From assembly GCF_037042905.1 (NCBI RefSeq), contig NC_087262.1, positions 21,309,501-21,373,500 of the forward strand: DNA of 64,000 nucleotides, in the 5' to 3' direction. Of this stretch, positions 58,891-64,000 are shown in pieces; position 1 is the first letter of the stretch; each line of letters starts with the position of its first letter. Both the position numbers and the translations under genes were made by a program. The notes below the pieces were generated by a model. It was not told where the DNA came from. It searched no databases and worked only from the letters and a program-made list of their open reading frames with translations. This stretch comes from Lytechinus pictus. Lineage: Eukaryota; Echinodermata; Echinoidea; Temnopleuroida; Toxopneustidae.

Positions 58891-61800
58891 ATTAAGGTTA
58901 CAGCTGTTCTCGAGACTCTGCTGCAAGAATTTTTGGGGGTTTGATAATGAGATTTTTTCTCAAGAGAAAGAGTAGAGTAACAAATAGTAATATACGAATT
59001 ATTGAGAAAAAAATACATTATTTGGTAAAATTACCCTACACATATATTTTGGATTGAATATCACATTCTGCTACCTAAATTTCCATATACTACAAGTTGA
59101 TATCATATGGACTTTAGGCCTACACCACCAACTTCTTAATTGTTGACATAATTATTCGTTTATGGTCTTATAATTATGGTCTTGCTACAAAGATACAATT
59201 ATGATATCGTTTTCAAATTTCTTAATCAGCATTGCGTGTAATACTAGGACGGCGCCCTAATATTTTAATAGGGGTAAGCAAGACAACAGAAATGTGACGT
59301 CAGTTCTTTTCTCAATTGAAAAACAGGAGAATGTTATACGGCCTGTACTATGCATTCATTTCATTGTTTTATTTCCTTCTCTCTTCCCTTTCCTTCCCAA
59401 TTTCACCTTTTCCTAATTTATTCTTCACTAATTGAAAATATAGAGGCGACCGCCTCTGTTCCATGTAGAGCTACCTGCCTGCATTTTAACATTATTTACC
59501 ATGACCTTGGTTGATTGAGATTTAATACTAATATCGATATTACTCATGTCCAGTGATTCTGACGAATTACAGATAAAATGACGAGGAATTAAAATTAAAT
59601 TAATCTCAATAATATACACTTTTTTCTTTATGACACATTCGACAGAAATATTAGAACCAAGGGCATACATGTACTTCTTGATATGTGTATGCAGGCGCGG
59701 TAAATGATATAGAAATAACGTTTTTATATTCATGGGAATTAAATTGAGATTACTTTTGTTGCAAACATTAAAAAGGGTTTTAGATTTGGGGGCCATTAGA
59801 ACATTAGAAAGTCTTGAGAAGAATAACACTCGATGGCAATTTTTTTTTGGGGGGAGGGGCTGGAGATCTTAACATTTTCACAAAATCCTATTTTAGGGTG
59901 AAATCTTCATATTCTCTATAATCACAATTTTCATTAAAATTTCTTAAATGTCTAGGTGATTTTTCTTGTTCAATTCAAGATCAGCCCCAGATCATGTACA
60001 TTGTTGCCTCATTCACGGAACTGATAACATTGATACCATTGAAATGTATTATTGATGCCCTTTCTACTATGAATGCACCCGCCCTTGATTTTTTTTTTAG
60101 TTCATACCTATGTTCGAGCATGATTGTGCATTCCTCTCTGATCAGACGAATTCACGATGACGTTTATGTTGAGGTAACAATATTTGTATATTGTGTCTTA
60201 TTCCCTAGTAAACGGTATTTCATTCTCATTTCTATACATGAATATTTGCGTAATGGCAGTGACTATGTGAGATATCCAACAATATCCAACAACCACCCCA
60301 AACATCACATTCACAGTAACAGTGGGTAAATAACGCTTTTGCACATTATCGATAAGCCACAATAAAAAAAAATCTTCCGTGAGGATATGGTGAATAAATT
60401 CTTTACTGATTTGATGGGAAAATCGTCTTACTGAAATTACCATCCGCCGTGTAACCGAATAAAAATACTTCAGGGATCTTGTCCCAGTGGCGGATCCTAT
60501 AGGCGGTAAAGTTATGATTGTAATCATTTTTTTTTGGTTAAGAATAATGTAAAGATAAGGATTAGAGTTTATTTAGATTGAAGGTCATGTTTAAGGTTTG
60601 GCTTAACGCGCAAATTTTCCATCGGAGCAAAATAACGTTGCAGGACCATATGTCATGGAGCCGTAAAAATGGTATAAAAGTGATTTTGATAAGGAACAAA
60701 ACTGCCTCTATAATATGACGAGTCTTTTGTCTCAATCGAAAGATATAGGTATTATCAGAAAAGTTTTCGTTAATGTTGTTGTTTCAAGAACAGCCTTCAC
60801 CCCCCCCCCCCCACACACACACATACACACACCTATTGAGTGACCCCTGTGGTTTAGCAACGTCAGGTGTGGACATTCCTTTGAAATAAAAACACCTGCC
60901 CTTGTTAAATTAATCTCATAGTACAAAGCACTCGGCAAAGTGTGAAATATCGTCAGAGGGTTGGAAGCAAAGTGTCAATTGATGAGAAATAACAACAGAC
61001 TGAAAGCCATTGTGATGTGTACTCAATAATGACGTGCCAATCACACGTCCCCCAATAAAAAGTGTTCAATTTGAAATGTGAAGTGCATGTTGTATGATGG
61101 CGTTTGTTTAGGTCTGGGATACTAATCCACGTCGGAGAAACTCTTTTCAAAGTTTTGATATAAGGTAATTTTAGCGCCAATAAAAAACGAAATAAACAAC
61201 GGTACACTTTCACCGTTACTCCTGTCTGTAGTAGACAATCGAAAAAAGGGGGGGGGGTGCAGATTTTTTAGCCTTGTCAACTTTTTTACCCTGTCTCGTT
61301 TCAGACTTTCCTAACGAAAAGTATGAAATATATCGTATCGAATTACACTGTATCTCCATCCGAAATCATACTGATGATTGAATATGAATGAATTCAATTA
61401 TGTTGCTAGTTCATGAAATAATGTTGTTAAAACGTTCTCATGGCTTTAAATAAATTCCTTGGATATATCTGACTATGTTTTGCACAAACTTTAAGCGCAT
61501 CTACACTTTTGTTTTAACAACGATCTTTTCATGTTTGAAGGGTGCCCACATGCTCAGTGTCCATATAATTGCTAATGCGCTTCGCGCACTGAAAAAAAAT
61601 CTTAATTTTTTTCTCGCCCCCATACCCGTGTTGGTCCTATGGTTAGCAGAATTACTAATGGACGTACAAATACAAAATCATTATAAAATTATGTTTGGAC
61701 TTCTATCCAGAAATTATTTAGTTTTATTGTAATCTCATTTGCAAAGGTGTCATTATCTCAGAAACAGTGAAATAGACCTCCCAATAAACAAAAATGGAAT

Positions 61801-62050
61801 CCAAACTAAGGCATCCCATATATTGTATATTAAAAAAACGTAGAAGTGTATCGATCCAGCAGTCAACATGTTTTTCTTTATTTTTCTAGGTTTTTCAAGG
61901 CTTCGCATGCTACTATTTTCCTCTTTATTATCGCTAGCAGTCAAACATTTCACCAAATCAAATTTGATGGAAGTCGTAGATTTTCACGCGCATGCAGACG
62001 TGAATACACCGCGGGTCTTCGCACTTCGTGCCTGGCAGGAAAACCATGTT
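58891..62050. other. intergenic DNA, nothing recognised
   Basis: AT-rich. Contains a C-run/CACA microsatellite at about 60800-60830. No supported exon. Confidence 0.5.
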
Positions 62051-62056
62051 CTCCCT

Positions 62057-62329
62057 CTATTTTTCATCATAATTAAACGTTCCAGTGGGTCTCCAATCAC
62101 CCATTTTCAGCCCTGTTGGCTGAAAGCATGTATTGTTGATGTTGGTATGGTCTTTACACGTGTTCCACTTGTCCGAACAATACTGTATTGTTTCGAGCGG
62201 TGAAGTGTCAGTGATTGACGGCCCAGGTACGGGGGACGCAGGTGCAGGCGCCGCTGAGTCTCCGCAAAATGGCATTACAGGTGGGCCGGAGACATTTCCA
62301 GTTGAGTAATTTTTTACTTTAAAGCTACA
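62057..62329 (-). CDS. possible terminal exon of an unidentified minus-strand gene
   Basis: The minus strand is open from upstream of 62329 to a TAG at 62057-62059. It reads CSFKVKNYSTGNVSGPP and VMPFCGDSAAPAPASPVP, then YCSDKWNTCKDHTNINNTC and WRPTGTFNYDEK. GC content rises to about half across it, against AT-rich flanks. A CAG at 62330-62332 is a possible acceptor but lacks a good pyrimidine tract. The C-x3-W-N-T-x-C string with nearby N-glycosylation sites recalls the second extracellular loop of SLC6 transporters, but no membrane segments flank it. The opposite strand is also partly open. Product unknown. Confidence 0.3.
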   Translation of the reverse strand, partial: CSFKVKNYSTGNVSGPPVMPFCGDSAAPAPASPVPGPSITDTSPLETIQYCSDKWNTCKDHTNINNTCFQPTGLKMGDWRPTGTFNYDEK

Positions 62330-62917
62330 CTGTCCCCTTTGGCAAATGTATGAGAGATTCTGTGTAACTTTTCATCAGAATTATTGTTTGATGAGAGAAG
62401 AGAATTGAGCCGATATAGTCCATGATATAGTTCCTCCTATAACTCTGGCAGATTCGTAAATGATAGATAACAAAATGTTTATCTGAATCGCATGTTATCC
62501 TAATTTAATGGTTACCTATACAAATACGTTTATCGGACTTATAGGGCCTGCTATGAAAACAACATTTACTGATTTAGATTGAGGAAGAATATTTTTCTGC
62601 GTGATACCCAATCTATTGAACTTCGATCAAGTTAGATTGTTTTCCATCTGTAAAATATAAACTCAGTACCAGATTTTTTTTTTTACAAAAATGTCATTAT
62701 CTTAAGGACATTAAGATCATTCAGAGTTTTCGAAAACTGTTTTCATGAGGTGTGTTCACAAAGACAGGGTAAGAGAAAGGTTCATGATGAATTGAAAAAT
62801 ATGACAGAACTACATTGATTGGTTCCTGGTCAGTATTTTTAACATAGTGCACATTCAACAAAGATTTTGATTGGTCATTGGCTATTAGCGATTTTATCGC
62901 AAACCTTTATGTTGCAG

Positions 62918-63240
62918 AACCCAGATCTGTGATAGAGGAAAAGGCGCCAAAGTTAAAAAAAAAAGATGGATGAGCGGAGTGCAACTTTAACCATGCAGGT
63001 GTACCTGTCTGAGGGCCTGACAGGAAAGTGGGAAAATAAATTGAAAAGAAAGCACATCGAAGTTTTTAAGGAAAAAAACCCCGACAAATCGAGTGATGAA
63101 AAGAGTAAAAACCAAGGTCCTTTTGATGTATCAACACACGTCAAACAAATTACCTTTAACTGTTCGATAAACAATGAAATCTTCAAACTTGATAGGCGAT
63201 GGGCCGTGAACAGCCGCAATAACAACATAATGCATGCTCC
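62918..63240 (+). other. open region with exon-like signals on both strands, unresolved
   Basis: On +, an acceptor TTATGTTGCAG ends at 62917 and a frame from 62966 reads MDERSATLTMQVYLSEGLT and FDVSTHVKQITFNCSINN. On -, ATG at about 63234 begins MHYVVIAAVHGPSPIKFEDF with a GTAATT donor after YRTVK. These cannot both be coding, and neither is recognised. Confidence 0.2.
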
Positions 63241-63370
63241 TCCCCCTTCTCTTCCCCCTCTCTATCTCTCTCTTATTTTTTCTCTCTTCTTTCTCACTCT
63301 TTCATTTCCTCTTATCTTCCACCCTTCCTTATTCTGACAATTTCTTTCTCTCCTTTTTTCCCCTCAACTA
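63238..63370 (+). repeat. CT-rich tract
   Basis: CTCTCT/TTCCTC pyrimidine run with no other features. Confidence 0.85.
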
Positions 63371-64000
63371 TTTCGAACCCTCACGTGGTCTTTTCGTGAT
63401 CGTTTTATGATAACCACCATTATTTCTTAAGGAGTCAATACTCAGAATTCGAATGACGGTGCCGTAAAAAAATATAATAATAATTATACAAAAGCTTCAT
63501 ACTCCATCCCTCCATCTCATCTTTAAAAAAAATCAACAAAACAATCTTCAAAACATTCTATTTCCTCTTCTCTTTCTTTTTCTACCACACCTGTACGCTC
63601 CAGACTCCTCCCTCGCTCCTTCGTTTCTCATTTCCATATGAATGGCGCTCTATCCAGGGGCGTCTTTTCATCCACCAGTACAGATTGGCTACCCCCTACT
63701 CGTTTAAATACCCCCATCCTCCGCGCACCCCCGGAGCATATCGTCTTTGGTCTTCTGGTAACTGGTTTATCTCATTGCATCTCCACCACCTGCCACTCTG
63801 ACTTCACAACTGCTACCCCCTAGAAGGATCGGAATAAGATCGAAAAAGAATATTGAAAATCTATATAGATTTGGCTGGAGTAAAATAGTATCAAATCTCG
63901 AAAGGACTCTTTTATAGCTGCTGTTTTTTGTCAATGAAATGTCTTGTTTGGTTTGCTAACCAGTTTTGAGGAATATATGCAGTGACGTTGAACATCTTCA

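Overview
This is a stretch of animal nuclear DNA. It is AT-rich and intron-rich, with small exons bounded by GT/AG sites, and it is crowded with short inverted-repeat transposons, microsatellites and minisatellites. The repeat style (foldback MITEs, GGGCCC-ended MITEs, a tRNA-derived SINE, CACTGCAAAA-ended MITEs) suggests a marine invertebrate deuterostome, most likely an echinoderm such as a sea urchin. That placement is inference from general resemblance, not a database match.

Two protein-coding genes can be reconstructed on the + strand. At the left edge (2024-4711) are the last four exons of a RUFY1/RUFY2-type gene: the end of the coiled coil and a complete FYVE zinc finger. Its 5' part lies outside the window. 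From 28355 to 50913 lies a complete eight-exon gene of about 412 codons, with all splice phases consistent. It encodes a secreted protein: signal peptide, a short acidic/polar propeptide ending in a furin-type RRKR site, a Ser-rich linker, then three tandem cysteine modules. Modules 2 and 3 have the spacing of cystine-knot growth factors (C ... CxGxC ... C ... CxC), with a C-terminal half that resembles CTCK domains. Module 1 is related, but its CxGxC is interrupted by a basic insertion. I do not recognise the family, and this gene is the main candidate for something undescribed.

Layout: 1-4711 RUFY 3' end; 4712-28300 intergenic or unassigned DNA with many MITEs, a GAT microsatellite, a LINE remnant and one possible terminal exon near 20.8 kb; 28355-50913 the cystine-knot gene. 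Its introns carry a ~1.8 kb GATAA higher-order array (intron 1), an inverted-repeat element with a hammerhead-like stem, a 15/17-bp minisatellite and a SINE (intron 2), a nearly perfect 195-bp-arm hairpin (intron 3) and a ~75-bp minisatellite (intron 4). From 51-64 kb the DNA is mostly repeats (a second GAT array, dispersed repeats, two CACTG-ended MITEs) with one weak minus-strand coding candidate at 62.1-62.3 kb.

The two genes show no sign of functional linkage. No rRNA gene, functional tRNA gene, CRISPR array or prokaryotic system is visible.
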